50,679 nucleotides of DNA from Nonomuraea sp. SBT364 (GCF_001083785.1 NZ_LAVL01000053.1:1-50679), one strand, 5' to 3'; positions 39,082 through 48,106 are shown, counted from the stretch's first letter. The notes: generated by a model not told the origin, from the sequence alone. Made by a program: numbers and translations.

Positions 39082-40887
39082 ATGAGGAAATGGCTCGCGC
39101 GCCTGGCTGTGCTAGGTGTCGCGCTCTTGGTAGCCGGCCAGGGCCAAGCGGCCCTGGCGCAGGACCCTGCGGCGGGGAAGAAGATCGTACGCGTCGGCGC
39201 CACACAGGCCGTCGACTCGATGAATCCCTTCCAAGCGGTCCGCCTCGTCTCGACCTCGATCCACCGCTGGATGTACGGGTTCCTCACGGTGCCCGACTCC
39301 AAGACGCTGAAGCCCAGCCCCGACCTGGCCGAGTCCTGGACCCCGTCCGAGGACGGGCTCACCTGGACGTTCAAGATCCGCCAGACCAAGTGGTCCGACG
39401 GCCGGCCGGTCACGGCCGAGGACGCCGCGTGGACGTTCAACAAGATCATGTCCGACGACGCGGCCAAGACCGCCAACGGCCCCGCCGTCGAGAACTTCGA
39501 GAGCGTCACGGCCAACGGCCAGGACCTGATCATCAAGCTCAAGGCGCCGCAGGCGTCGATCCTGGAGAACCCGATCCCGATCATGCCCAAGCATGTGTGG
39601 GAGAAGGTCACCAACATCGGTGAGTTCTCCGGCGACGAGTACCCGTCCGTGACCAGCGGCCCGTACATCGCCGTCGAGCACAAGAAGGACCAGTACGTCA
39701 AGCTCAAGGCCAACCCGGACTACTGGCGCGGCGCCCCCAAGATCGACGAGCTTCAGGTCGTCTTCTACGACAACCCGGCGGCCTCGGTCGTGGGCCTGAA
39801 GAACGGCGAGATCGACCTGATCGGCCGGCTCAACCCGCCGGAGTTCGAGGCGCTCAAGGGCGACCCGAACATCGTGCAGTGGAACCAGCAGGGCCGGCGC
39901 GGCGCCTACCTGCAGATCAACCACGGCGCCACCACCACCGACGACAAGCCCGTCGGCGACGGCCACCCGGCGCTGAAGGACCAGAAGGTCCGCCAGGCGC
40001 TGCACTGGGCCATCGACAAGGACAAGCTGGTCGCCGAGGTGCAGAACGGCCTCGCCAAGCCCGCCCACGGCTCGATCGTGCCGCCCATGTACACGGACTT
40101 CTTCTGGGAGGCCACCGGCGACACCAAGGTCACCTACGACCCGGCCAAGGCCAACCAGATCCTCGACGACGCCGGTTACAAGAAGGGCGCCGACGGCATC
40201 CGCACGATGCCCGACGGCGACCGGAAGCTGGAGTTCCGCTTCAGCATCCACACCGACACCCCGATCGAGGACAAGCTCGCCGAATACCTCACCGGGTTCT
40301 TCAAGGAGATCGGCATCACGCTGACGACCAAGAAGCTCGACTCCAGCAAGTTCACCGAGGAGACCGGCGTCACCGGCCTGTTCGACATCGCGATCAGCGG
40401 CTGGTCGGTCAACCCCGACCCCGAGGAGGTCCTGGCGACGCACCTGTGCAGCCGCCGGCCCACCCCGGCCGGCGAGGGCGGCGGCACCGAGTCGTTCTAC
40501 TGCGACGAGACCTTCGAGAAGCTCTACCAGGAGCAGCTCAAGGAGCTCGACCGGCCGAAGCGGGCCGAGCTGATCAAGCAGATGCAGGAGCGCCTCTACA
40601 CCGACGCCCCGGTGATCACGATTTACTACACCAACGACCTCGAGGGCTACCGCAAGGACCGGATCAAGTCCATCACGTCCGTGCCCGAGGCCGACGGCAT
40701 CCTGTACGGCGCCAGCAGCTTCTGGCCGTTCTACTCGCTGGAGGCCGTCGAGTCGGCGCCCGCCCAGGCCGAGGGCGGCTCCAACACCGGCCTGATCGCC
40801 GGCGTGGTCGGGGCCGTGGTGGTCATCGGCCTCGGAGCCTTCTTCCTGACCAGGCGGCGCAAGAGCGTCGCGGACGATCGAGAATGA
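39082..40887 (+). CDS. ABC oligopeptide-type substrate-binding protein with C-terminal membrane anchor
   Basis: A 601-residue family 5 solute-binding protein (SBP_bac_5: VRVGATQAVDSMNPF, PDLAESWTPSEDGLTWTFKI, KVRQALHWAIDKDKLV). It has a signal peptide (~1-28, LARLAVLGVALLVAGQGQAA) with no lipobox. A membrane helix near the C-terminus (TGLIAGVVGAVVVIGLGAFF) with RRRK behind anchors it instead, an unusual topology for this family. ATG 39082 follows GGTGAGG. It is first in a five-gene operon; the stop overlaps the permease start as ATGA. The substrate may be a peptide, but family 5 also binds nickel and other compounds. Confidence 0.93.
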   Translation: MRKWLARLAVLGVALLVAGQGQAALAQDPAAGKKIVRVGATQAVDSMNPFQAVRLVSTSIHRWMYGFLTVPDSKTLKPSPDLAESWTPSEDGLTWTFKIRQTKWSDGRPVTAEDAAWTFNKIMSDDAAKTANGPAVENFESVTANGQDLIIKLKAPQASILENPIPIMPKHVWEKVTNIGEFSGDEYPSVTSGPYIAVEHKKDQYVKLKANPDYWRGAPKIDELQVVFYDNPAASVVGLKNGEIDLIGRLNPPEFEALKGDPNIVQWNQQGRRGAYLQINHGATTTDDKPVGDGHPALKDQKVRQALHWAIDKDKLVAEVQNGLAKPAHGSIVPPMYTDFFWEATGDTKVTYDPAKANQILDDAGYKKGADGIRTMPDGDRKLEFRFSIHTDTPIEDKLAEYLTGFFKEIGITLTTKKLDSSKFTEETGVTGLFDIAISGWSVNPDPEEVLATHLCSRRPTPAGEGGGTESFYCDETFEKLYQEQLKELDRPKRAELIKQMQERLYTDAPVITIYYTNDLEGYRKDRIKSITSVPEADGILYGASSFWPFYSLEAVESAPAQAEGGSNTGLIAGVVGAVVVIGLGAFFLTRRRKSVADDRE

Positions 40888-41930
40888 CAGCACCTCTCGA
40901 AGCTGTGGAGCCCGCCGCCACCCAGGCGGCGGGCCCCGCCGGTGACGACCGCCCCGCCCGCCGCGGCATCCTGCGCTACGCGCTGTCGAAGGCCGGCGGG
41001 GCGTTGTTCAGCATCGCCATGGTGATCGTCGGGACGTTCTTCCTGTTCCGCCTGCTGCCGGGAGATCCCGTACGGGCCCTGGCCCAGGGGCGCAACATGA
41101 CCCCGGAACAGCTCGACCTCGAACGCCGCAAGCTCGGCCTGGACCAGCCGCTGATCAACCAGTTCTTCGACTTCGTCGGCGACACGCTGCGCTTCGACTT
41201 CGGCATGTCCTACGAGTACAAGCGGCCGGTGCTCGACCTCATCGGCGACCGGATCGGCGCCACGTTGCTGCTGGCCGGCGTCGGGCTGGCGGTCGCGGTC
41301 AGCCTCGGCATCTGGCAGGGGATGCGGGCCGGGTGGCGGCACGGCAGCCGGTTCGACAAGTTCTCCACCGGCACCTCGCTGGTGCTCTGGTCGGTGCCGA
41401 CGTTCTGGCTGGGGCTGCTCCTGCTGCTGGTGTTCGGTGCCTACTTCAAGATCTTCCCGTCGCGGGGCATCCAGAGCGTCGACGCGCCCGACGGCTTCGC
41501 CTACGTGCTCGACGTGGCGCACCACATGGTGCTGCCCGTCATCACCCTCGTCGGCGTGGTCTACGCGCAGTATCTGCTGGTCATGCGCTCGTCGCTGCTC
41601 GACGAGGTGGGCCAGGACTACGTGACGACCGCCCGGGCCAAGGGGCTGCGCGACGACGACGTACGGCGGCGGCACGCGGTGCCCAACGCGCTGCTCCCGA
41701 CGGTCACGCTGGTGTTCATGCGCGTGGGCTTCGTCGTGGGCGGCGCGGTCACGGTGGAGACCATCTTCAGCTGGCCCGGCCTCGGGCAGCTTTTCTACGA
41801 GGCGGTCAGGGTGCCTGACTTCACGCTGATGCAGGGCACGTTCATGCTCATCACGGTCGCCGTGATCATCATGAACACGCTGGCCGACGTGGTCTACCAC
41901 ATCCTCGACCCGAGGGTGAGGTCGGCATGA
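40884..41930 (+). CDS. ABC transporter permease, DppB-like
   Basis: A 348-residue permease with six predicted membrane helices and an N-terminal Ala/Pro-rich extension. The LLPGDPVRALAQGRNMTPEQ region and the EAA loop (YVTTARAKGLRDDDVRRRHA) are typical of DppB/OppB. It forms the pore with the next gene product. Overlaps the neighbours by 4 bases on each side. Confidence 0.94.
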   Translation: MTAPLEAVEPAATQAAGPAGDDRPARRGILRYALSKAGGALFSIAMVIVGTFFLFRLLPGDPVRALAQGRNMTPEQLDLERRKLGLDQPLINQFFDFVGDTLRFDFGMSYEYKRPVLDLIGDRIGATLLLAGVGLAVAVSLGIWQGMRAGWRHGSRFDKFSTGTSLVLWSVPTFWLGLLLLLVFGAYFKIFPSRGIQSVDAPDGFAYVLDVAHHMVLPVITLVGVVYAQYLLVMRSSLLDEVGQDYVTTARAKGLRDDDVRRRHAVPNALLPTVTLVFMRVGFVVGGAVTVETIFSWPGLGQLFYEAVRVPDFTLMQGTFMLITVAVIIMNTLADVVYHILDPRVRSA

Positions 41931-42808
41931 GCGTCGCGTCGGCACGCAGGCGGCAGGCGCTGAGCCGGTTCTGGAAGGACTTCGGCAGGCAGCGCACCGG
42001 CGTCGTCGGCCTGGCGATCCTGGTCGGCGCCGCCGTGCTCGCCGTCATCGCGCCGCTGTTCATCGACGAGAGCGTCACCAACGTCGTCACCGCCGGCGGG
42101 CCCAAGATGGCGCCGCCCAGCCTGGACTACCCGTTCGGCACCGACGAGTCGGGCCGCTCGATCCTGCTCATGGTGTGGTGGGGCTCGCGCACGTCGCTGC
42201 TCATCGGCTTCCTCGCGGCGCTGGTCAGCATGCTGATCGGCACCGTGCTCGGCATCGCCGCAGGGCACTTCCGCGGCTGGATCAGCGCTGTCATCCTGCG
42301 GGTGACCGACTGGTTCCTGGTCCTGCCATCGCTGGTCACGGCCCTGGTGCTGGCGGCCATCATGGGCGGCAGCACGTTCACGATCATCATGGCGATCGGC
42401 GTCACCACCTGGCCGTCGACCGCCCGCCTGATCAGGGCCCAGACGCTGGCCGTGGAGGCCAGACCGTACATCGAGCGCTCCAAGGCGCTCGGCGCCGGCC
42501 ACTGGCACGTCACCACCCGGCACGTGCTGCCGAACGTGGCGCCGCTGCTGCTGGCCAGCACCACGCTGGAGGTCGCCAGCGCCATCGTCACCGAGTCCAC
42601 GCTGGCCTTCCTCGGCGTCAGCGCGAACAAGACCTCGTGGGGCACGATGCTGCGCGGCTCCTACGACTGGGGCGCGGCCACCGCGGGCGCCTGGTGGTAC
42701 ATCCTCATCCCCGGCCTGTGCATCGTCGCGGTCGTCATGGCGTTCACGCTGTGCGGCCGGGCGCTGGAGGCCGTGCTCAACCCGCGACTGCGGAAGGCGG
42801 GCGCATGA
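41927..42808 (+). CDS. ABC transporter permease, DppC-like
   Basis: A 293-residue permease with the DppC N-terminal domain (FWKDFGRQRTGVVGLAILVG) and six helices. The EAA-type loop reads YIERSKALGAGHWHVTTRHV. It overlaps dppB-like and dppD-like genes by 4 bases each (ATGA), implying coupled translation and fixed stoichiometry. Confidence 0.94.
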   Translation: MSVASARRRQALSRFWKDFGRQRTGVVGLAILVGAAVLAVIAPLFIDESVTNVVTAGGPKMAPPSLDYPFGTDESGRSILLMVWWGSRTSLLIGFLAALVSMLIGTVLGIAAGHFRGWISAVILRVTDWFLVLPSLVTALVLAAIMGGSTFTIIMAIGVTTWPSTARLIRAQTLAVEARPYIERSKALGAGHWHVTTRHVLPNVAPLLLASTTLEVASAIVTESTLAFLGVSANKTSWGTMLRGSYDWGAATAGAWWYILIPGLCIVAVVMAFTLCGRALEAVLNPRLRKAGA

Positions 42809-43779
42809 CCCTCCTCGAACTGGACGACGTCTCGGTGACGTACCGGATCGCCTCCGGCGAGGTGCCCGCCGTGCGCGGCGTGTCGCTGTCGCTCGACAGC
42901 GGCGCGGCGCTCGGGGTCGCCGGCGAGTCGGGGTCCGGCAAGTCGACGCTGGCCATGGCGCTGCTGCGGCTGCTGCCGCGCGACGCCCGCGTCGACGGCC
43001 GGATCCTGCTCGGCGGCGAGGACGTGCTGGCCATGAAGTGGGGCCGGCTGCGTGCGGTGCGCTGGGCGGAGGCCTCGATCGTGTTCCAGGGCGCGCAGCA
43101 CGGGCTCAACCCGGTGCGCCGGATCGGCGAGCAGATCGCCGAGCCGATGCTGGTGCACGGCCTGGCCAAGCCCGACCAGGCCGGCAAGCGGGTGGCCGAG
43201 CTGCTCGGCCAGGTCGGCATGCCCGCGTGGCGGGCCCAGAGCTACCCGCACGAGCTGTCCGGCGGGCAGCGCCAGCGCGTGATGATCGCGATGGCGCTCG
43301 CCTGCTCGCCGAAGCTGATCATCGCCGACGAGCCGACGACCGCGCTCGACGTGATGGTCCAGGCCCAGGTCCTGACGCTGATCAAGGAGCTGGTCGCCGA
43401 GCACGACATCTCCCTGATCATGATCTCGCACGACCTGTCGGTGCTCGCCGACGTGTGCGGGCAGCTCGCGGTCATGTACGCGGGCCGCGTCGTAGAGCAC
43501 GGCCCGTCGCACGAGGTGTTCCACGACGCCAAGCACCCCTACAGCAGGGCGCTGGCGGCGGCGTTCCCCACGGTGGGCGACCCGGCCTCCCGGCTCGCGC
43601 CCAAGGGGCTCGGCGGCGACCCGCCCGACCCCATGCACCTGCCGTCCGGGTGCTCCTTCCATCCGCGCTGCCCGATCGCGCTGGAGGAGTGCTCGTCGCT
43701 CGACGTCGAGCTCTGGCCCGCCGGTGACCGCCGCACCGCCGCCTGCGTGCACGTACGGGCGAAGGAGGAGGCCTCATGA
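42805..43779 (+). CDS. ABC transporter ATP-binding protein, DppD-like
   Basis: A 324-residue ATPase: Walker A GESGSGKST, signature LSGGQRQR, Walker B LIIADEPTTALD, switch ISHD. The C-terminal oligopeptide/dipeptide extension includes GCSFHPRCPIALEEC with four cysteines, the region that binds a 4Fe-4S cluster in some Dpp ATPases. Works with the DppF-like partner. ATGA overlaps at both ends. Confidence 0.94.
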   Translation: MTLLELDDVSVTYRIASGEVPAVRGVSLSLDSGAALGVAGESGSGKSTLAMALLRLLPRDARVDGRILLGGEDVLAMKWGRLRAVRWAEASIVFQGAQHGLNPVRRIGEQIAEPMLVHGLAKPDQAGKRVAELLGQVGMPAWRAQSYPHELSGGQRQRVMIAMALACSPKLIIADEPTTALDVMVQAQVLTLIKELVAEHDISLIMISHDLSVLADVCGQLAVMYAGRVVEHGPSHEVFHDAKHPYSRALAAAFPTVGDPASRLAPKGLGGDPPDPMHLPSGCSFHPRCPIALEECSSLDVELWPAGDRRTAACVHVRAKEEAS

Positions 43780-44780
43780 CCGAGACCGAAGCACCGGCCG
43801 AGACGGTGGCGACGGACCGCCGTACCCTGCTCGAAGCCCGTGACCTGCGCGTGGAGTTCGCCTCGCGCGGACGGCGGGCGCGTGCGGTCGACGGCGTGAA
43901 CCTCGCGGTCGGCGAGGGCGAGATCGTGGCGCTGGTCGGCGAGTCCGGCTGCGGCAAGACGACGCTCGCCCGCACTCTGCTGGGCCTGGAGCGGCCGACC
44001 GCGGGCACCGTCCACTTCGACGGCGAGCCGCTGAAGTACGGCTCGAAGGCGCTCAAGAACTACCGCAAACAGGTGCAACTCGTCCTCCAGGATCCGACGG
44101 GCTCGCTCAACCCGCGGCACACCGTCTACGAGGCGGTGGCCGAGGGGCCGCGCATCCACGGCCTGCCCGACGAGGAAGAGATCGTGAACTCGGCGCTGTC
44201 CAGGGCCGGGCTGCGGCCGCCGGAGCGGTTCCTGCTGCGCTACCCGCACGAGCTGTCCGGTGGCCAGCGGCAGCGCGTGGTGATCGCCGGGGCGCTGGCG
44301 CTGAACCCGAAGGTGCTCATCGCCGACGAGCCGGTGGCCTCGCTGGACGCCTCCGTGCGCGGCGAGATCCTGGCGCTGATGCTCAAGCTCCGCGACGAGC
44401 TGGGGCTGTCGGCGCTGGTCGTCACGCACGACCTCGGCCTGGCGTGGAACATCGCCGACCGGGTGGCGGTGATGTACCTGGGCCGGATCGTCGAGTCGGG
44501 TCCGGTCGAGCAGGTGCTGACCGCGCCGCGCCACCCCTACACGCAGGCGCTGCTGTCGGTGCTGCCCGAGTCGCCCGAACGGGTGGTGCTGACGGGGGAG
44601 CCGCCGGACCCGACCCGGATCCCCGGCGGCTGCCGCTTCCACGCCCGCTGCCAGGTGCTCGCCTCCGGCAAGGCGGCCGAGGCGGGCGTGGACGCCAGGT
44701 GCAGGGGTGAGCTGCTCGACATCCTGCCGGCCTCGGCCGGGGCGCAGGCGGCCTGCTACTACGCGGACGCCACCGGCTGA
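43776..44780 (+). CDS. ABC transporter ATP-binding protein, DppF-like
   Basis: A 334-residue ATPase, last gene of the five-gene operon. Walker A GESGCGKTT, signature LSGGQRQR, Walker B VLIADEPVASLD, switch THD. The C-terminal extension has GCRFHARCQVLASG and a final CYYADATG. The 3' end overlaps the convergent NmrA-like gene by 22 bases. Confidence 0.94.
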   Translation: MTETEAPAETVATDRRTLLEARDLRVEFASRGRRARAVDGVNLAVGEGEIVALVGESGCGKTTLARTLLGLERPTAGTVHFDGEPLKYGSKALKNYRKQVQLVLQDPTGSLNPRHTVYEAVAEGPRIHGLPDEEEIVNSALSRAGLRPPERFLLRYPHELSGGQRQRVVIAGALALNPKVLIADEPVASLDASVRGEILALMLKLRDELGLSALVVTHDLGLAWNIADRVAVMYLGRIVESGPVEQVLTAPRHPYTQALLSVLPESPERVVLTGEPPDPTRIPGGCRFHARCQVLASGKAAEAGVDARCRGELLDILPASAGAQAACYYADATG

Positions 44781-45595
44781 AAAGCGGCCGCGTTCTCGGC
44801 GGCCCACTGGGCGAAGCCGCGCGGTGCCCGGCCGGTGACCTGCTCAACGGTCGGGACCACCGTCTTGCCGACGTCCGGGGTGTTGCCGAGGGCGTCGATG
44901 AGGAACTCGATCGTCTCCTCACCCATGCCGAACGACTGCCACTGGGCGCGGGCCTCGGCCTCGGTCAGCTCGACGAACCGGATCTCGGTGCCCAGGGCCT
45001 CGCCCAGCAGGCGGACCTTCTCGGCGGTGGTCACGGCGGCGGGGCCGGTCAGCGTCAGGCTCTCGCCGTCGTGGCCGCCTTCGGCCAGCACGGTCGCGGC
45101 CACCGCGGCGATGTCGCGCTCGTGCACCATGGCGCTCAGCCGGTCGCCGAACGGCTCCCGGACGACGCCCTCGCTCCTGACGGAGTGCGTCCACCACTTG
45201 AGCGTGTTGGACATGAACTCGACAGGGTGCAGCAGCGTCCACTCCATGCCGGTGGCGGCCAGCGCCTGCGCGAGCTCGCCGTCGGCGCGCCCGCCGAGCA
45301 CGGTCACCCGCTTCACGCCGGCCCGCGCCGCCAGCGCGGCGATCCGCTCGCCGTGCTGGAGCGGCGCGTAGTCGTCGCCGGCGAAGTTGATCAGATGCGC
45401 GGCCCGCACGCCCTCGAACGCGGCGGTCAGCGTGGCGGGGTCGGCCAGGTCGCCCTCGACGACCTCGACGCCTTCGGGCAGGTCCGCCTTGGCGGCGTCC
45501 CTGGTCAGCGCGCGCACGCTGTGTCCGGCGCGCAGCAGCTCCTCGACGACGAGGCGGCCGACGGTCCCGGTGGCTCCGGTGACGAGGAAAGTCAT
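44759..45595 (-). CDS. NmrA-like NAD(P)H-binding reductase
   Basis: A 278-residue atypical SDR with Rossmann motif VTGATGTVGRLVVEELLRAG and no YxxxK, a second NmrA-like gene in the window besides 31570-32376. AAGGAGT upstream of ATG 45595 is a strong ribosome binding site. A perfect 8-8-8 inverted repeat (45628-45651) lies about 33 bases upstream, so expression is probably repressed by a TetR- or MarR-like regulator not encoded here. Substrate unknown; such proteins often handle quinones or reactive electrophiles. Confidence 0.9.
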   Translation of the reverse strand: MTFLVTGATGTVGRLVVEELLRAGHSVRALTRDAAKADLPEGVEVVEGDLADPATLTAAFEGVRAAHLINFAGDDYAPLQHGERIAALAARAGVKRVTVLGGRADGELAQALAATGMEWTLLHPVEFMSNTLKWWTHSVRSEGVVREPFGDRLSAMVHERDIAAVAATVLAEGGHDGESLTLTGPAAVTTAEKVRLLGEALGTEIRFVELTEAEARAQWQSFGMGEETIEFLIDALGNTPDVGKTVVPTVEQVTGRAPRGFAQWAAENAAAFQPVASA

Positions 45596-45627
45596 GGGGT
45601 ACTCCTTCTAGCAGTGCGGAACGGAAC

Positions 45628-45651
45628 GTTCTGCTCTTACTGTAGCAGAAC
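45628..45651. promoter_or_regulatory. 8-8-8 inverted repeat, likely TetR-type operator
   Basis: GTTCTGCT (45628-45635) and AGCAGAAC (45644-45651) are perfect 8-bp arms around an 8-base spacer, flanked by further GGAACG/AGAACG repeats on both sides. The element overlaps the probable promoter of the minus-strand reductase gene. Confidence 0.7.
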
Positions 45652-45667
45652 AGAACGCTTCATTCCA

Positions 45668-46297
45668 CTAGAAGGCGCTGATCGTCGCCGGCGCCCGCTC
45701 GGTCCTGCTCAGCGTGCGGATCACCGCGGTCGCGCCGTGCCGGTGCACGGCCAGCCGCGCCAGCAGCTCGACGACCGGCTCGATGACCTCCGGCGGCAGC
45801 TCGGGCGTCGGCACCCCGACGCTGGAGGCGAGGTCGTCGGCGTGCACGACCAGCTCCATCAGCCGGGTGAGCAGGAAGTCGTCCAGCCGCAGCGACCACT
45901 GCGGCAGCTCGATCACCCGGTCCGCCGGCTCCGCCGGGAGGACGGCCCGCTGCCTGCCGAGCAGTTCCTCGGTCGCGGCGGCGAGCGCGTCGGGGCCACC
46001 GGCGGCGGCCACCTCGCCGCCGCGCCTGATGCTCACGTTGCTCTCGTGGTCGAGGCCCTCCTGCACCCACGCCGAGCGCGTGTAGTGCTCCAGCAGCGGG
46101 ACCGGCTCCCGGGCCGCCTCGCTCGCCAGCGCGTCGGCGACCCGGACGAGCTGTTGCGCCAGGTGCCCGGCCAGCCCCGCGACGCTGAACTCGGTCAGCG
46201 CGCTCGGCTTGTCCCAGGCCGCCGCGACGGCAGGGTTCCTCAGCAGCGCCACCGCCGACGCGGCTGCCGTCACGTACGCGTTCCTGATCTCGCCCAT
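45668..46297 (-). CDS. DinB/MDMPI-like mycothiol-dependent enzyme
   Basis: A 209-residue protein of the maleylpyruvate isomerase/DinB-like group: a four-helix bundle with metal-binding histidines (GHLAQQLVRVAD and MELVVHADDLASS). Such proteins use mycothiol as cofactor and are typical of actinomycetes. The reaction is unknown. ATG 46297 is chosen; TATATC five bases upstream suggests a leaderless message. It lies between two minus-strand genes. Confidence 0.85.
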   Translation of the reverse strand: MGEIRNAYVTAAASAVALLRNPAVAAAWDKPSALTEFSVAGLAGHLAQQLVRVADALASEAAREPVPLLEHYTRSAWVQEGLDHESNVSIRRGGEVAAAGGPDALAAATEELLGRQRAVLPAEPADRVIELPQWSLRLDDFLLTRLMELVVHADDLASSVGVPTPELPPEVIEPVVELLARLAVHRHGATAVIRTLSRTERAPATISAF

Positions 46298-46337
46298 AAG
46301 CGGATATATCCCCTCTTCGGGTGTTGTTTCGCCCACA

Positions 46338-47069
46338 TTATCCGTGGGCGGTCCGCCTGATCGCGTCCCGGATGAAGCGCCTGGCCAGCTTCGCCCTGCG
46401 GAACCGGCTCAGCGCCGGCGACGGCGTCCCGTAGCGCCTGGCGCGGATGTCGGCCACCACCACGGCCGGCGCGCCGAGCTCGGCCAGCACGTCGAGCGCC
46501 TCCCGCTTGGTGATCAGCCGGCCCTCCCGCAGCGTCACCGTGGCCCGCGCCACCGTCACCATGCCGAGGTCCACCCACACCTCGCGCAGCCAGCGCCGCC
46601 GCCCGCCGAGCTTGACCATCCAGAAGTCACGCAGATCCGTACGGACGAAGTCGGCCAGCTCGTCGTCGGACACCGGCGGGATCAGCTTCTCCGGCGGCTC
46701 ACCGTACAGCTCCAGGGCGCCCGTGAGCAGCTCGCGGCGGGTGACGGCGGTGACCGGCCGCTCGAACAGCTCCTCCATGGCCCACGTCACGTGCTCCTCG
46801 CCGGGGTCGGCCAGCCGGGCCGCCGGCAGGTAGGAACAGTGCAGATGCTCGGCCAGCGGCAGGTCGAGCCCCTGGTGGAGCGATTCCAGGCGGGCCCGTT
46901 CGGCACCGGTGAGCGGCCTCTCCAGCACGGCGATCAGGTCGAGGTCGCTCCGGCCCGGCTGGTAGTCGCCCTTGGCCAGCGATCCATGGGCCCACAGCGC
47001 CACCAGCGGCACGACCGGCCCGATCTCCGCCAGAAAGCGCGTCAGCAGAAGCTCCGTGGAAGTGTGCAT
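46338..47069 (-). CDS. Nucleotidyltransferase-domain protein, aminoglycoside adenylyltransferase-like
   Basis: A 243-residue protein. The nucleotidyltransferase motif is clear: HGSLAKGDYQPGRSDLDL (GS-x-DLD, residues ~28-45), and the C-terminal helical part (DFWMVKLGGRRRWLREVWVD) resembles the DUF4111 domain of AadA-type enzymes. It could adenylylate an aminoglycoside or another alcohol, or be a resistance-unrelated housekeeping member; sequence alone does not decide. It is divergent from the SDR gene at 47163. Confidence 0.82.
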   Translation of the reverse strand: MHTSTELLLTRFLAEIGPVVPLVALWAHGSLAKGDYQPGRSDLDLIAVLERPLTGAERARLESLHQGLDLPLAEHLHCSYLPAARLADPGEEHVTWAMEELFERPVTAVTRRELLTGALELYGEPPEKLIPPVSDDELADFVRTDLRDFWMVKLGGRRRWLREVWVDLGMVTVARATVTLREGRLITKREALDVLAELGAPAVVVADIRARRYGTPSPALSRFRRAKLARRFIRDAIRRTAHG

Positions 47070-47162
47070 GCTGCCACTCTGAACGATCAGTCCCCGCCCA
47101 TCCATACGGCCGCCGGTAAAACCGGTTGCCCAGCCCCGAGTGCCCCCGAAACGATCGGACGC

Positions 47163-47918
47163 ATGACTGTTGATCGCCCGCTCGCTCTGGTGACCGGGGT
47201 GGGGCGCACCGTCGGCATCGGCGCCGGCATCGCCCTGCGCCTGGCCGCGTCCGGCTGGGACCTCGCCTTCACCTATTGGCAGCCGTACGACGAGCGCATG
47301 GCCTGGGGCGTCGAGCCGGGCGCGACCGAGGAGATCGACCGGGCGCTGACCATGCGCGGCGCGGCCACCGTGGCGATCGAGGCCGACCTCACGGACCCCG
47401 AGGCCCCCGGCCGGATCTTCGACGCGGCCGAACGCCTGGGCCCGGTCACCGCCCTGGTGATGTGCCACTGCGAATCGGTCGACTCCAGCCTGCTCGACAC
47501 CACCGTCGAGAGCTTCGACCGGCACTTCGCCGTCAACGCCCGTGCCACCTGGCTGCTCATCCGCGAGTACGGCCGCCGCTTCCGCGGCGCGCACGGCACG
47601 GGCCGGATCGTCAGCCTGACCAGCGACCACACGGTGCACAACCTGCCCTACGGCGCGAGCAAGGCGGCGCTCGACCGCATCACGCTGGCCGCCACGCACG
47701 AATTCGCCCACCTCGGGATCACCGCCAACGTCATCAACCCCGGCCCGGTCGACACCGGCTGGATGCCGGACGAGGTACGCGACACCTGCCTGCGTGCCAC
47801 GCCGCTCGGCCGCCTGGGCACCCCGCAGGACACCGGGCACCTGGTGGACTTCCTCTGCTCGCCGCAGGGCGGGTGGATCAACGGCCAGCTCCTGATGAGC
47901 AACGGGGGCATCGCGTGA
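47163..47918 (+). CDS. Short-chain dehydrogenase/reductase (SDR)
   Basis: A 251-residue classical SDR. The cofactor motif reads TGVGRTVGIGAGIA, an unusual G-x-G-x-x-x-G-I-G spacing as in some FabI/FabL-like members; the catalytic YGASKAAL (Y-x-x-x-K) and downstream PGPVDTGWMPDE are present. The conserved catalytic serine appears in VSLTSDHT. It probably reduces a ketone or enoyl group with NAD(P)H. Its stop overlaps a GTG that opens a short broken frame (47915). Confidence 0.9.
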   Translation: MTVDRPLALVTGVGRTVGIGAGIALRLAASGWDLAFTYWQPYDERMAWGVEPGATEEIDRALTMRGAATVAIEADLTDPEAPGRIFDAAERLGPVTALVMCHCESVDSSLLDTTVESFDRHFAVNARATWLLIREYGRRFRGAHGTGRIVSLTSDHTVHNLPYGASKAALDRITLAATHEFAHLGITANVINPGPVDTGWMPDEVRDTCLRATPLGRLGTPQDTGHLVDFLCSPQGGWINGQLLMSNGGIA

Positions 47919-48077
47919 TAGGTCCGCGTATCGAACGGCTGGAGCCGATCAGCCGTCCGGCCCATCCCGACGCCTGCGACACCGCGCGCGTCCACCGCCG
48001 AGGCGATCGGCCGCCCGATGCGGCGGGTCGGCGCCGACAGGCACGACGTCACCGGCCAGATCCTCAGGATGTACTGA
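47915..48077 (+). pseudogene. Possible frameshifted remnant of a small gene
   Basis: GTG 47915 overlaps the SDR stop (GTGA). Its frame shows actinomycete codon bias for about 27 codons (PRIERLEPISRPAHPDACDT) and then loses it. From about 47993 a shifted frame has complete third-position G/C bias (EAIGRPMRRVGADRHDVTGQ) and stops at 48075-48077, inside the prs-like repeat. A single base change in length near 47987-47993 would join them into a protein of about 54 residues. I recognise no family. The unshifted frame would stop at 48103. Alternatively it is spacer with chance bias. Confidence 0.3.
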
Positions 48078-48106
48078 ACAGGGCGCTCACCGATTCGCCG
48101 TAGTGG
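48064..48106. repeat. 43-bp copy of the prs 3' end (copy A)
   Basis: Matches 49638-49680 at 41 of 43 bases in the same orientation. On the minus strand it encodes HYGESVSALFSTS and a stop, exactly as the end of prs, and both mismatches are synonymous (gtg/gtc, agt/agc). No other part of prs is found next to it. See the composite element at 48064-49680. Confidence 0.92.

Noticed and set aside
47113..47125. CCGGT-AAA-ACCGG between the nucleotidyltransferase and SDR genes
   Set aside because: The 5-bp arms are too short to claim as an operator in such GC-rich DNA without further support.
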